From: a virus
Strand: one strand, 5' to 3'
Virus record (IMG/VR): IMGVR_UViG_3300032782_000007
Span: 1 to 64,000 of that record
DNA length: 64,000 nucleotides
The notes under the pieces were generated by a model. The model searched no databases, had not been told where the DNA came from, and saw nothing but the letters and a program-made list of their open reading frames with translations. Below are positions 8,101 to 15,364 of this stretch, piece by piece. The position numbers and the translations under genes are program-made. The first letter of the stretch is position 1. Each line of letters begins with the position of its first letter.

Positions 8101-9609
8101 GCTCTGATCGACGGCCTAGGGTGGACGAGCGGTAATGTGCGGACTCGCGGCCCTCGTACAGGCGTGATAAAGCGTTCTAACGGCAAAGAAAAACTGATTG
8201 TAGGTACCGGCGGCGCCTTGGTGACCTACCACGAGACAGTCCTCGAATCGCAGGAGTTCGGCAGCGAGGAGATCATCTCGATCGACCCGGCGGGCGAAGA
8301 GGCGGTCTACGATATTGAGGTCGCAAACAACGAGCACAACTTCATTGCCGACGGGCTTGTAGTCCACAATTCGATCCTAGACAGCGCCCGCTGGATCTTC
8401 AAACGGCTTGTGTTGCTTGAAGACACGGCGATGATTTACCGCCTTACCAGGGGCGCAGAGAGGTTCGCCTATTACGTAGACACAGGCAACCTTCCTCCGG
8501 CGGAAGCGCTCGCCTACTTGAATCGCGTACGACAGCAGAACAAGAAGAAGAAGTACGTCAACAACCTCACGGGAAAGATGGATCTCAAGCACTCCATCTT
8601 GAACCAACAGGACGATGTTTTCGTGCCGACCCGGCAAGGAGTAGATGGGACTCGAATTGAAGTCCTAGGTGCGCCTAGCTGGCAAAGCATGGAAGATATT
8701 CAGTATTTTTTGGATCAGCTGTTTGCAGCAATCAAGGTTCCGAAGAGTTACTTGGCACAGGATCAGTCGGACACTCACAGCTCGCTCAGCTCGCGTGACG
8801 TACGGTTCGCGCGGACGATTCTCAGGGTGCAGCGTGAGCTTCGAAATGGGTTTGCCAAGATCATGCGGGTCCATTTGGCGGCGCTTGGGATCGATCCAAA
8901 CCGCGTCGACTACTCGATGCACATGACGGTTCCAAGTGCGATCTTCGAGTTGGCGCAGATGGAAGTCTTGAATGCGCGCGCGGACCTTTGCGGGCGTCTC
9001 CGTGAGATGGTTTCCCTGCACTACCTGCTCTCGACGGTCCTCAAACTGAGTGACGAGGAGATCGCGCTCGTGATGCGTCAGCGCGAGGAAGAAGCCGACG
9101 AAGAGGCGACGATTCAGGCGCGCACGCAGAGCATGATCCAGAAAGCGGTGGCTGCGGCGGGAATGGAAGGCCAAGCGCAGGGTCAGATCGACACGACGCA
9201 GGCGATGAACGCGGCTGGAATGCAGACCCCGCAGCAGCAACAGCAGCAGGCGCAGGCTGCCCAGATGGCGCAACAGCAACAGGCTCAGGCGCAGCAAGCT
9301 CAGGCGGCGCAACAGGCCGCGCGAAAAGAGAGTCGAATTGGGGGCCCGCTGATCCGGATCCGGGACGGCGTTCGACCGGTGGAGTATTACGGGCTCGAGC
9401 GGAGACTGTTTGAGGGGGAAGCAAAGTCTCGTGCGGACCGATCGCGGCTCGAGTCGAAGCTGGATAGGCTTGGATTTACGAGTCAGCAGATGCAGGAGAA
9501 ACTACGCGCGCGGTCCCATGAGGATCGAATGATCCACTCGCGGCTGCGGGAGCTGGGGGGACTGGTGCGGGATCTCAACATCGAGGTTCGAGGTCTCCGC
9601 CGCTACTAA
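5179..9609 (+). CDS. Portal protein (T4 gp20-like), interrupted by two inteins
   Basis: The portal ring forms the DNA entry vertex and nucleates prohead assembly. The 1476-residue precursor contains inteins at residues 185-578 and 635-1064, leaving about 652 residues, close to gp20-type portals. Family features include the HPLIATALEIYADDAT segment near 74-89, the conserved YGS-SILDSARWIF region rejoined by splicing, and NQQDDVFVPTRQGVDGT with PKSYLAQDQ in the C-terminal extein. A Gln-rich stretch (about 1350-1382) precedes a coiled-coil-like C terminus. The start is GTG at 5179. The two inteins are only 56 codons apart, so both must splice to give a working portal. Confidence 0.92.
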   Translation: MGFIGDAVNRVRGWIRQDKEHTAFQFAKGTTASGYPSSGSDLLQAYGYDVLSDYLKLEQDLLSRFVDYEEMADHPLIATALEIYADDATQHDYHVGRPLWLSSPDKTIEEIGEDLFHRTLRIEEEIWSIARTLALYGQNYEELLVTDQGVRGLNYLAPPTVRRIEGTRGELYGFVQDFKGRFGHCLASGSRVWGVSGLTEIQQFDEGKVLGYKPVKGVRPALESPVRSPTAVLGGAIKTLPVVRRHSNGTQRVLRIRTRHREIVVTADHPLLAVQPSEAGRTGEPTWVKAKDLRLVRQSGGKKNIDYAKSAKLVICTRMPAGRVPEWSEIWSEDPDDYTTSWGSQPKKLTLPDRPTPEFCRLFGFLLGDGWLDEGNVCYARGEYPELNDYYDGLLNSYGLTPRIKNDGEQTCAGGVYLARLLVSLGWIQGSHNKRVPRWVYGLPEEHREAFLRGFIDADGWDLRSKAGLVMHQFELANYDLVRDLKNLIDGLGYHCGNIGKQVNKVGDTIHNRRTGKDVVVQTRADSFTCCYSELKFEAPLVAENVISIVDHGEAEVFDLEVDDEAHNFIADGVVVHNSPAEFQQILAMRSAMLQGRSNGQGTIAGMERLSAFEDWEVVHFRIHTKQRRAIYGSCLVGSSRVWTPDGVKAIADIRSGDRVFTRKAGRLQTTKVLDQVCNGVKPVFRVRTTHREITLTANHPLLVDLGGHGKNRWRPVEELRIGDKLVFAARMPETRPPPPLGLRLLRVDDDTEVRLTARGAAALRQQTRESHYSPRDSGLRPLAAKLGITRAVLELLLEGGSAVPLKTLRALFDEAGLPLFEGSWTKKLQDERLRLPDFVEPWFARLYGFLLGDGWLTDGQVLFALGVDEERNKFYEGLLEKCGLPTARSGRYDEPGVETQSYVSSQALVGVLRELGWIDGAHFKRVPAWVYTLPFEHRKEFLEGFIDADGWETYEGKYLHTELCNDPLVRDIKALIDGLGWTSGNVRTRGPRTGVIKRSNGKEKLIVGTGGALVTYHETVLESQEFGSEEIISIDPAGEEAVYDIEVANNEHNFIADGLVVHNSILDSARWIFKRLVLLEDTAMIYRLTRGAERFAYYVDTGNLPPAEALAYLNRVRQQNKKKKYVNNLTGKMDLKHSILNQQDDVFVPTRQGVDGTRIEVLGAPSWQSMEDIQYFLDQLFAAIKVPKSYLAQDQSDTHSSLSSRDVRFARTILRVQRELRNGFAKIMRVHLAALGIDPNRVDYSMHMTVPSAIFELAQMEVLNARADLCGRLREMVSLHYLLSTVLKLSDEEIALVMRQREEEADEEATIQARTQSMIQKAVAAAGMEGQAQGQIDTTQAMNAAGMQTPQQQQQQAQAAQMAQQQQAQAQQAQAAQQAARKESRIGGPLIRIRDGVRPVEYYGLERRLFEGEAKSRADRSRLESKLDRLGFTSQQMQEKLRARSHEDRMIHSRLRELGGLVRDLNIEVRGLRRY
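5731..6912 (+). mobile_element. Portal intein 1 (LAGLIDADG)
   Basis: The intein has 394 residues. It starts with Cys185 (CLASGSRVWG). Block B is TADHPLLA and the end is HNFIADGVVVHN, followed by Ser. The endonuclease has two LAGLIDADG-type helices, LFGFLLGDGW and FLRGFIDADGW. All splicing residues (Cys1, TxxH, terminal His-Asn, Ser+1) are present, so it looks active. It is clearly homologous to intein 2 of the same gene along the endonuclease core and the C-terminal splicing block. Confidence 0.93.
7081..8370 (+). mobile_element. Portal intein 2 (LAGLIDADG)
   Basis: The intein has 430 residues (635-1064). It starts CLVGSSRVWTPDG. Block B is TANHPLLV and the end is HNFIADGLVVHN, followed by Ser. 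The LAGLIDADG helices are LYGFLLGDGW and FLEGFIDADGW. Compared with intein 1 it has an extra segment before the endonuclease (about residues 770-840 of the precursor). It interrupts the conserved portal motif YGS-SILDSAR. It appears able to splice. Confidence 0.93.
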
Positions 9610-9627
9610 CGGCGGTGGGGAAAGAAT

Positions 9628-9648
9628 AGTCAACGAATATCGTTGACT
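9628..9648. promoter_or_regulatory. Inverted repeat after the portal gene
   Basis: AGTCAACGA (9628-9636) and TCGTTGACT (9640-9648) are perfect complements around ATA. The repeat lies in the 71-bp gap between portal and the next gene and is followed by GTTTC. It could be a weak terminator, an RNA processing hairpin or an operator. The low GC content of the stem and the missing T-run argue against a strong terminator. Confidence 0.45.
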
Positions 9649-9680
9649 GTTTCGGGAAACCACCTTTAGCGTCAAATGTG

Positions 9681-10907
9681 ATGACGCGGCCGTTTTTCGG
9701 TGAAGAGATTGAATCGATCCTAGAAGGCTCGTACGAGCGACTTCGCGGTCGGGTCGAGAAGGCAATTTCGGAATCGGCAGCGCGGCTCTTCGGGAAAGAC
9801 GTTTCGGTGACTGTCGAGGGAACGTTTAACGGCTACGCAGTGGTCGTAACGGCGAAGCCGCTCTCTGAGGGGATGTGGCAGAACTTCAAGGACAACGTCT
9901 CCGATACTGTTGACAACGCGAAGAAGCTTGCGACGGGTTTCGCGACGGGCGGCATGGCGGGGGTGGGCAAAGCGGCGTTGGATGCGAAGCCCGTAGGCAG
10001 CAAGATCGGCCCGCTGACGAATCCGTTTGGTCGTTCCGACGGCAAGACGCTTGGGCAGACTTTGGGCGGCGACAAGGAGGGCGACGATTCGGAGCCCCCG
10101 ATGAAGCCGAAAATGCCGAAAGTGCCGGCACTTCCTGCGGAGAGCGTCGAGTACAACGCGTGGCGCGTCAAATACGAGATCGCAGAGAACAAGGAAGTCA
10201 TGATCGTGGGCTGCGAGCCCATCATGGCGGCGGTGTTCAACGAGGCGCAATTCGCGGAGCAGTCGGCGAGAGCGTTCGTAGAGGCGTTCATGCGGGGAAC
10301 GGCGAGCCGCGCCGATCTCCATTTTGGGCACGTGGTCAAACACGCGCTCGAGGCTGCGCCTCCGGTGGAGCCGACGAAGCTCGTCGAGTCGTTTGAAACG
10401 CTCGTGAAGAGCGATCGTCCGTGGAAGAAGGTCTATCAGGAGCAGCGCGCGGCGATCCAGGGGGCGGTCCGTACGGACCTTCCAGCGCTAGAAGCGTCTC
10501 GTCTTCAGCCCAAGTTCCGCAAACTCTACGACGGAACTCTTATCGAGGGAGATCTCTCGGGCTACCAGAGCCTGGTTACGTCAGACCTGACGTATCTCGC
10601 CGAACGTGTTGCCGGCCTCTCGAATCGAGTTGAGGCTGCGCGCGAGAAGCTCAACGGAGTGGTCCCGGCGCTGAAAAAGCCGAGCGATCCGACCCTAAAA
10701 GGGTTTGAAGTGTTCGTCGAAGATCTTGCAGCGGATCTTCGTGGAATCAGAAATGCGCTCACTGAAGGCGCGAAACACACAATTAGTCTTGACGGCCAAG
10801 CCAAGCTCTACGACGCTTTAGTAGTCGAGCTACATCAGTACGATGTTGCTGGTTTGTTCGTGGAAGCAATGACAACTCGCCTTTCTGCAACAGCAGAGGA
10901 GAAGTAG
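9681..10907 (+). CDS. Hypothetical head-region protein
   Basis: The protein has 408 residues from ATG 9681; a GTG at 9678 is an equally possible start. I do not recognise the family. Residues of about 85-165 are rich in Gly, Pro and Lys and probably disordered, while the N- and C-terminal parts are helical. In T4-like gene order, prohead core and accessory head genes lie between portal and protease, so this is probably a head or core protein. An exact copy of the GTCCGTACGGAC palindrome lies inside it (10467-10478, read VRTD). Confidence 0.65.
   Translation: MTRPFFGEEIESILEGSYERLRGRVEKAISESAARLFGKDVSVTVEGTFNGYAVVVTAKPLSEGMWQNFKDNVSDTVDNAKKLATGFATGGMAGVGKAALDAKPVGSKIGPLTNPFGRSDGKTLGQTLGGDKEGDDSEPPMKPKMPKVPALPAESVEYNAWRVKYEIAENKEVMIVGCEPIMAAVFNEAQFAEQSARAFVEAFMRGTASRADLHFGHVVKHALEAAPPVEPTKLVESFETLVKSDRPWKKVYQEQRAAIQGAVRTDLPALEASRLQPKFRKLYDGTLIEGDLSGYQSLVTSDLTYLAERVAGLSNRVEAAREKLNGVVPALKKPSDPTLKGFEVFVEDLAADLRGIRNALTEGAKHTISLDGQAKLYDALVVELHQYDVAGLFVEAMTTRLSATAEEK
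10467..10478. repeat. GTCCGTACGGAC palindrome, copy 3
   Basis: Exact copy within a head-region gene, extended to GGTCCGTACGGACCT and read as VRTDL. The same 15 bases and the same peptide recur in two other unrelated genes. Confidence 0.85.
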
Positions 10908-10912
10908 AAGAC

Positions 10913-11914
10913 ATGTTTGGTCGTCACGCCCCGCTCAGCCCACTCAACGAGGATCTCCGAAAGCTTGGGATCCTTCCCGAGGAGGGACCGGAGACTCCGG
11001 GTCCGTCCGGCGAACCCACCACGAGCGCAGCCGCGCCGGGTCGAAACGTGGGCGCGCTTACCGACAAGCCGAAGGAGAAGGGCGCAGATCCGACGGACGA
11101 AGTTCCGGGTCACGAAGGTGCGAAGCCGCCCGAGGCGAATCTGCCTGTAACGCCTGGCGCGCAGTCAGAGGCGATCAAGGGTGAGCCCGACAAGGTTCGC
11201 GCTGCGCAGCCTCCGGCGAGCGCGGTCGACGGAAAGGTCGCTGCCACCAAGGGTCCGAACGAGTCGCTTCCCGGCCCGCTGTCGGTGCGCGAGGCGGTCC
11301 AGAAGATCCGCACCTCGACGGGTGTTGTCGAGGGCTCGACCCCGCTCGATCGAATCGCGGATGTTCTGACGGACGTCTCGGCGATTATCGAGAACGTCGA
11401 TGCCAAGCATCGCACGGAGACGGTGAAGGCTTTCGCGAACAGCGCGATCATCGCCGAGATGCTCGGTCGCGGTTACGCCGGGTACGCGTACAAGCACCAG
11501 GACGGCGATCTTGCCGAGGCGGCAGAGACGCTTGCGACGATGGCAGGGGAGGCGCGTGACATCGCGCTTGCGCTGGAGTCGGGCGAGGAGCTGGACGCGG
11601 AGGGGGTTGCTGCGGAGTTCCGTCAGCAGATGGACGCTCTCGTCACGGCGATGGATCTCTACGCCGACATCGTCGAGGCAGACGATGATGAAGAGGATGA
11701 TGAGGATCCTGAGGACAAGAAGGGCGACAAGCCGGGCGGCGACAGGGACCCCGCGGAAAAGGACGAAGGGGTCCGTTTCGCGACTCCTCTGATCAAGAAC
11801 AAGGGCCAGGGAGCGACGCCGCGTCCGACTACGGGTGCGGGGGCCGCGCTGAGCCGCCTCAACATGAGTCGAACCGAGGGTACGGGTTTTTTTCCGAAGA
11901 GGGTGACGCGCTAG
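10913..11914 (+). CDS. Hypothetical acidic head-region protein (zero-frame product)
   Basis: The zero-frame product has 333 residues. The N-terminal 130 are Pro/Gly/Glu-rich and probably disordered, 130-250 are helical, and a very acidic Asp/Glu run lies near 256-268. An AGGAG-AGAAG site precedes ATG 10913. Location suggests a prohead core or other head component. Near the 3' end a seven-T run (11887-11893) lies in the canonical phase for a -1 ribosomal frameshift. The alternative frame is then open for 66 more codons, to two bases before the protease ATG. The zero-frame product may therefore be one of two proteins. Confidence 0.7.
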   Translation: MFGRHAPLSPLNEDLRKLGILPEEGPETPGPSGEPTTSAAAPGRNVGALTDKPKEKGADPTDEVPGHEGAKPPEANLPVTPGAQSEAIKGEPDKVRAAQPPASAVDGKVAATKGPNESLPGPLSVREAVQKIRTSTGVVEGSTPLDRIADVLTDVSAIIENVDAKHRTETVKAFANSAIIAEMLGRGYAGYAYKHQDGDLAEAAETLATMAGEARDIALALESGEELDAEGVAAEFRQQMDALVTAMDLYADIVEADDDEEDDEDPEDKKGDKPGGDRDPAEKDEGVRFATPLIKNKGQGATPRPTTGAGAALSRLNMSRTEGTGFFPKRVTR

Positions 11915-12093
11915 GTTGGGAAGATCTCGACGAGTGGCAGCGAAAGAGGCGAACAGCCTACTCGAGCGGTCGACGCGAGATCATCGGGGCCCCTAAAAGC
12001 CCCTTTCGACTGAAACGACGCACTACCAATCCAGGCAACTCACAGATACAGCGAACGAAATTCCGAAGCAACTTCCGTTGGCGCATTCACTGA
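11887..12093 (+). other. Candidate programmed -1 frameshift and basic C-terminal extension
   Basis: The slippery heptamer T TTT TTT (11887-11893) is read GGT TTT TTT in frame zero. After a -1 slip, translation resumes at 11893 (TCC GAA GAG) and continues to TGA at 12091-12093. That gives a fusion of about 393 residues whose 66-residue tail is rich in Arg and Lys. The extension fills a gap that otherwise lacks any gene and ends one base before the protease ATG (TGACATG). The protease start has no Shine-Dalgarno site, which would fit coupling to this frame. A one-base homopolymer error in the assembly would look the same. Confidence 0.6.
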
Positions 12094-12094
12094 C

Positions 12095-13696
12095 ATGACC
12101 ACCACTGAAACGACCGTAAAGACCGCGAAAGCCCCGAAGCAGCCCAAACAGCTGCTGGTGGACTCATGCTGGGTCCAGCTCCAGTTGGTGGAGGGGCAGC
12201 ACGAGGGGAAGACCATCGTGCGCGGCGAGTTCGCCAAGTGCGGGATTGCAACGGAGAACAAGCGCGTTTATCCGGGGAAGCTCTGGGAGCGGGAGTTCAA
12301 TCGTCTGCGAAAGACGATGAGCGCGGGCTCCTTGTTTGGAGAGAGCGATCACCCGAGCGATGGTCGGACGCAGCTTTCGCGTGTCTCGCACAAGATCACC
12401 AATCTTGAAATCAAAGATGGCGTGGTTGTCGGCGAGGCCGAGATCATGGATACCGCACGCGGTCGAGATCTCAAAGCGATTTTGGCGAGTGGGGGGAAAA
12501 TCGGAATCAGCTCTCGCGGTCTTGGTTCGGTTCGTACGAACGAGCGCGGCGAGGACATCGTTCAGGACGACTACCGGCTTGTGACGTTCGACTTCGTTGC
12601 AGATCCGGCCGACCAGGACGCGTTTCCGGGAGTTTTCTACGAGCATCGAGAGGAACGGATGGAGCAGGACCAAGAGGCGAAGCAGGCGCAGGAATTCGCG
12701 GCGGCCGTTGAGCAGGCCAGGAAAGAGAGCCGCGAGGGAGCCGAGGCGGCGCTTCGTGAGGAGTTCGCCAAAGAGATGGTCACGCGCCTCTCGGCGTTTC
12801 GAGCGGAGATCGCGGAACAGATCCGGGGCGAGCTGCTTTCGGATCCCTCGGTAGCGGGGGCGAAGGTCGCCCTCGAGCGAGTCAAGGACGCTCTTCGACC
12901 GTTCGTGCTTCCTGAGGACGCGAAAATCGTTGGCGAGCAGAAGGACAGCGAGATCGGTCAGCTGAAGAAGATGCTCGCGGAGCAGTCGCTGAGGCTGAAG
13001 ACACTCGAGGAGGAGAAGTCCAACCTCGAGAAGGTGGCCAAAGAGGCCGGCTACAAGTTCTACCTCGAGCGCCAAATCGGTTCGGATCCGGATGCGGAGC
13101 TTATCCGCAAGCTCCTCGGTGACGTAACGGTTTTCAAGACTGGCGCGGAGCTGCAGGAGAAGATCGAAGCGGTCCGTACGGACCTGCAAACCAAGCGGGC
13201 AGAGGCGGCGAAGCTGACCGAGGAGATCGAGGCGGAGAAGCGTGCCGAGCGGGATCGCAAGGAGAAGGAGCGTGTCCGCGCGCTCAAGCACGAGGAGTCA
13301 CTCCGCGAGGAAGTGGCCCAGCTCCGCGAGGCTCTTGCGAAGTCGTACCGCGTGAACCAGGAGTTCGAAGTTCTCTACTACGCGGAAGAGCGTCTTCGCA
13401 ATCATCCGCGTGCCGCCGAGATCCGGCCGCTCGTGGAGAACTCGACTCTCGAGTCGAAAGAGCAGATCGACAAGATTCTGGACGGATTCCGTGCAGCACC
13501 GCTGCAGTCGGAGGAAGTCGCGAATGTCAGGGCGCGCGTGCGCCAGCTTACCCAGGGGGGTCATGGACCGGACGCAATCGAGGAGGCAAAGCCTGCTCGG
13601 CCGCGGTCGGAAAATGGAGGATTTTTCGAGCGTTTGGGAACAACCAGGGAAGAGCAGCGCGGCCTGATGGGCTTCGCTCCCACCCGAACGAAGTGA
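12095..13696 (+). CDS. Prohead protease (T4 gp21-like) fused to a coiled-coil scaffold domain
   Basis: Residues 1-185 are a gp21-type serine protease that matures the prohead, with the catalytic His in GESDHP (His86) and Ser in GKIGISSRGLG (Ser139/140). The region from about 190 to 450 is a long Glu/Lys/Ala-rich coiled coil of the sort found in separate scaffold or core proteins (T4 gp22 role), and the end is Gly/Pro/Arg-containing. At 533 residues it is far longer than gp21 alone (about 210), so it probably combines protease and internal scaffold. It lies directly before the capsid gene, as in other T4-like phages. A palindrome copy lies at 13172-13183. Confidence 0.85.
   Translation: MTTTETTVKTAKAPKQPKQLLVDSCWVQLQLVEGQHEGKTIVRGEFAKCGIATENKRVYPGKLWEREFNRLRKTMSAGSLFGESDHPSDGRTQLSRVSHKITNLEIKDGVVVGEAEIMDTARGRDLKAILASGGKIGISSRGLGSVRTNERGEDIVQDDYRLVTFDFVADPADQDAFPGVFYEHREERMEQDQEAKQAQEFAAAVEQARKESREGAEAALREEFAKEMVTRLSAFRAEIAEQIRGELLSDPSVAGAKVALERVKDALRPFVLPEDAKIVGEQKDSEIGQLKKMLAEQSLRLKTLEEEKSNLEKVAKEAGYKFYLERQIGSDPDAELIRKLLGDVTVFKTGAELQEKIEAVRTDLQTKRAEAAKLTEEIEAEKRAERDRKEKERVRALKHEESLREEVAQLREALAKSYRVNQEFEVLYYAEERLRNHPRAAEIRPLVENSTLESKEQIDKILDGFRAAPLQSEEVANVRARVRQLTQGGHGPDAIEEAKPARPRSENGGFFERLGTTREEQRGLMGFAPTRTK
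13172..13183. repeat. GTCCGTACGGAC palindrome, copy 4
   Basis: Exact copy inside the scaffold part of the protease gene, extended to GGTCCGTACGGACCT and read VRTDL. Confidence 0.85.
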
Positions 13697-13704
13697 CGAA
13701 CGAG

Positions 13705-13719
13705 TCCCGCATAGCGGGA
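13705..13719. promoter_or_regulatory. Small hairpin before the capsid gene
   Basis: TCCCGC (13705-13710) and GCGGGA (13714-13719) pair around ATA in the 42-bp protease-capsid gap. No T-run follows, so it is more likely an mRNA-stability or processing element for the capsid message than a terminator. Confidence 0.35.
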
Positions 13720-13738
13720 ACCATTTGAGGCAAACAAG

Positions 13739-15247
13739 ATGTCTACAGAAGCACGTGAAATATTGGCAGAGCAGCAGGCGCGGACGATCGCCGACAAGAG
13801 CTACGTCCGAAGCCTTGTTCAGAAGTGGGGCGAGTTTCTCGAGGGGATTCCGGACAAGACGGAACAGCAGCGCTACACGCTCGGCGTGGCGGCGATCCTC
13901 ATGGAGAACCAGTGCCAGCACCTCTTGACGATGAACGAGGACACGCGAACGGCCAACGTTGGTTCGTTCACGAAGTTCATCTTCCCGATCCTGCGCCGGG
14001 TCTTCCCGAACCTGATCGCGAACGAGATCGTCTCGGTACAGCCGATGACGGCTCCGACGGCGGCGGTCTTCTACCTCGACTACGTCTACGGCACGACCAA
14101 GGGCCAGACGCAGGCGGGAAACGTCTTCCCGCGTGACTTCGACCGCAACTACTCCTCGGAGTACGTGCAGGGCGAAATCCTTTGGACGGGTGACGGTACC
14201 CACGGTGGTGGTGCGGGCACGGCGATCTCGCTGAGCCTCGCGTTCAACCCAGTTCGTCCGCTCAACACGACGCTCGGCTTCTCCTGCGTGGTTCAGGAAG
14301 AGGACTCGACGGGCACGGCGGTCCAGGTGGCGACCGACAACGGAACGGGTGGATTCACCTTCGTTCCGGCTGGCGGATCCACCGCGGGCACGATCAACTA
14401 CTCGAACGGCGCGATCTCTGGATTCAAGTTCCAGAACGCTCCGGCGAGCGGAAACAAGGTCCGAGCCTACTACTACTACGACGGGGAGCTGAACCAGAAG
14501 GTTCCGCAGATCAACCTCGACGTCAAGCAGGCGCCGGTTCAGGCCCAGCCGCGTCGACTGAAGGCGCTCTGGTCGGCAGAGGCCGCTGAGGACCTCCGCG
14601 CGTTCCACGGGATCGACGCTGAGACCGAAATGGTTTCGGCTGTCGCCCAGGACATCGCGCTCGAGATCGACCGTGAGATCGTCAACGATCTCTTCGCGGC
14701 CTCGACGGGAACGACCGCGTCGTTCGACCGTGTACCCCCGGCGGGTATCGCGGAGATCGACCACCTCCGCGCGATGATCACGCAGATCTCGACGGTGTCG
14801 AACCTCATCCACAAGAAAACGCTGCGTGCGCCCGCGAACTTCATCGTCACGTCCCCGGACGTGTCGGCGCTGATCGCGCAGCTCACCACGCACGGTGACT
14901 ACCGTCCGCTCTGGGTCAGCGGCGGCGAATCCCCGTACGGCCCGGCAGACATGCCGCGTCCGCTCACCCAGCACGGGCAGTTCGGTATCTACAAGACCGG
15001 AACGCTCATGAACAAGTGGATGGTCTACGAAGACCCGTTCTTCACGCGCGATCAGATGCTGATCGGGCTCAAGGGCGGAAGCTTCCTCGACGCCGGATAC
15101 GTCTGGGCGCCGTACATCCCGCTTCAGGTGACTCCGACCTTCCTCGATCCGGCAGACTTTTCCTTCAGGAAGGGCCTCCGCACGCGTTACGCTAAGAAGT
15201 TGCTTCGAAGCGAATTCTACGGCCAAATGCGAATTCTTAATCTTTGA
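13739..15247 (+). CDS. Major capsid protein (T4 gp23-like)
   Basis: This 502-residue shell protein forms the head lattice. It follows the protease, which probably removes its N-terminal segment during maturation. gp23-type features include VSVQPMTAPTAAVFYLDY (about 99-114), the segment RRLKALWSAEAAEDLRAFHGIDAE from residue 272, split by the line EIDREIVNDLF (about 309-319), and the hydrophobic C-terminal half ending RILNL. TTGAGG precedes the ATG at a good distance. A strong hairpin terminator follows. Part of the same core motif is repeated in the gene at 18176. Confidence 0.93.
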   Translation: MSTEAREILAEQQARTIADKSYVRSLVQKWGEFLEGIPDKTEQQRYTLGVAAILMENQCQHLLTMNEDTRTANVGSFTKFIFPILRRVFPNLIANEIVSVQPMTAPTAAVFYLDYVYGTTKGQTQAGNVFPRDFDRNYSSEYVQGEILWTGDGTHGGGAGTAISLSLAFNPVRPLNTTLGFSCVVQEEDSTGTAVQVATDNGTGGFTFVPAGGSTAGTINYSNGAISGFKFQNAPASGNKVRAYYYYDGELNQKVPQINLDVKQAPVQAQPRRLKALWSAEAAEDLRAFHGIDAETEMVSAVAQDIALEIDREIVNDLFAASTGTTASFDRVPPAGIAEIDHLRAMITQISTVSNLIHKKTLRAPANFIVTSPDVSALIAQLTTHGDYRPLWVSGGESPYGPADMPRPLTQHGQFGIYKTGTLMNKWMVYEDPFFTRDQMLIGLKGGSFLDAGYVWAPYIPLQVTPTFLDPADFSFRKGLRTRYAKKLLRSEFYGQMRILNL

Positions 15248-15269
15248 TCCAGTAACACTGGAATTTCCT

Positions 15270-15301
15270 CCGGAAACCTCGGCGAAAGCCGGGGTTTCCG
15301 G
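15270..15301 (+). terminator. Hairpin terminator after the capsid gene
   Basis: CCGGAAACC-T-CGGC (15270-15283), a GAAA tetraloop (15284-15287) and GCCG-G-GGTTTCCGG (15288-15301) form a 14-bp stem with one T-G wobble, followed by CATTT. The stem is very stable though the T-run is short. A smaller hairpin (TCCAGT/ACTGGA, 15248-15262) lies just upstream. Confidence 0.8.
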
Positions 15302-15314
15302 CATTTAAGGGTCC

Positions 15315-15357
15315 ACACAAAATTTGTGTTGAACGTGCACGCCTCGGAGCGTATAAC
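15315..15357 (+). promoter_or_regulatory. Promoter with operator-like palindrome for the homing endonuclease
   Basis: TTGAAC (15329-15334), a 17-bp spacer and TATAAC (15352-15357) match sigma70-type boxes. The -10 box ends seven bases before ATG 15365, so the transcript would be leaderless. ACACAAA-A-TTTGTGT (15315-15329) is an inverted repeat touching the -35 box and could be an operator. Confidence 0.65.
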
Positions 15358-15364
15358 TCTCGGC

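Noticed and set aside
9423-9442. AAAGTCTCGTGCGGACCGAT as a degenerate palindrome copy in the portal gene
   Set aside because: It resembles copy 2 and its flanks but has an insertion and a changed centre, so the symmetry is lost.
11986-12006. Hairpin GGGGC/GCCCC followed by TTT as a terminator before the protease
   Set aside because: The stem is only five bases, and the region is better explained as the coding -1 frame extension; the protease and capsid need read-through.
12530-12541. GTTCGTACGAAC as a further copy of the palindrome family
   Set aside because: It differs in two symmetric pairs and stands alone; it encodes VRTN in the protease and may be chance.
13298-15304. Leftward 668-codon frame opposite protease and capsid genes
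   Set aside because: Arg/Asp/Val-rich composition is the usual antisense shadow of a GC-rich codon pattern; the sense genes are certain.
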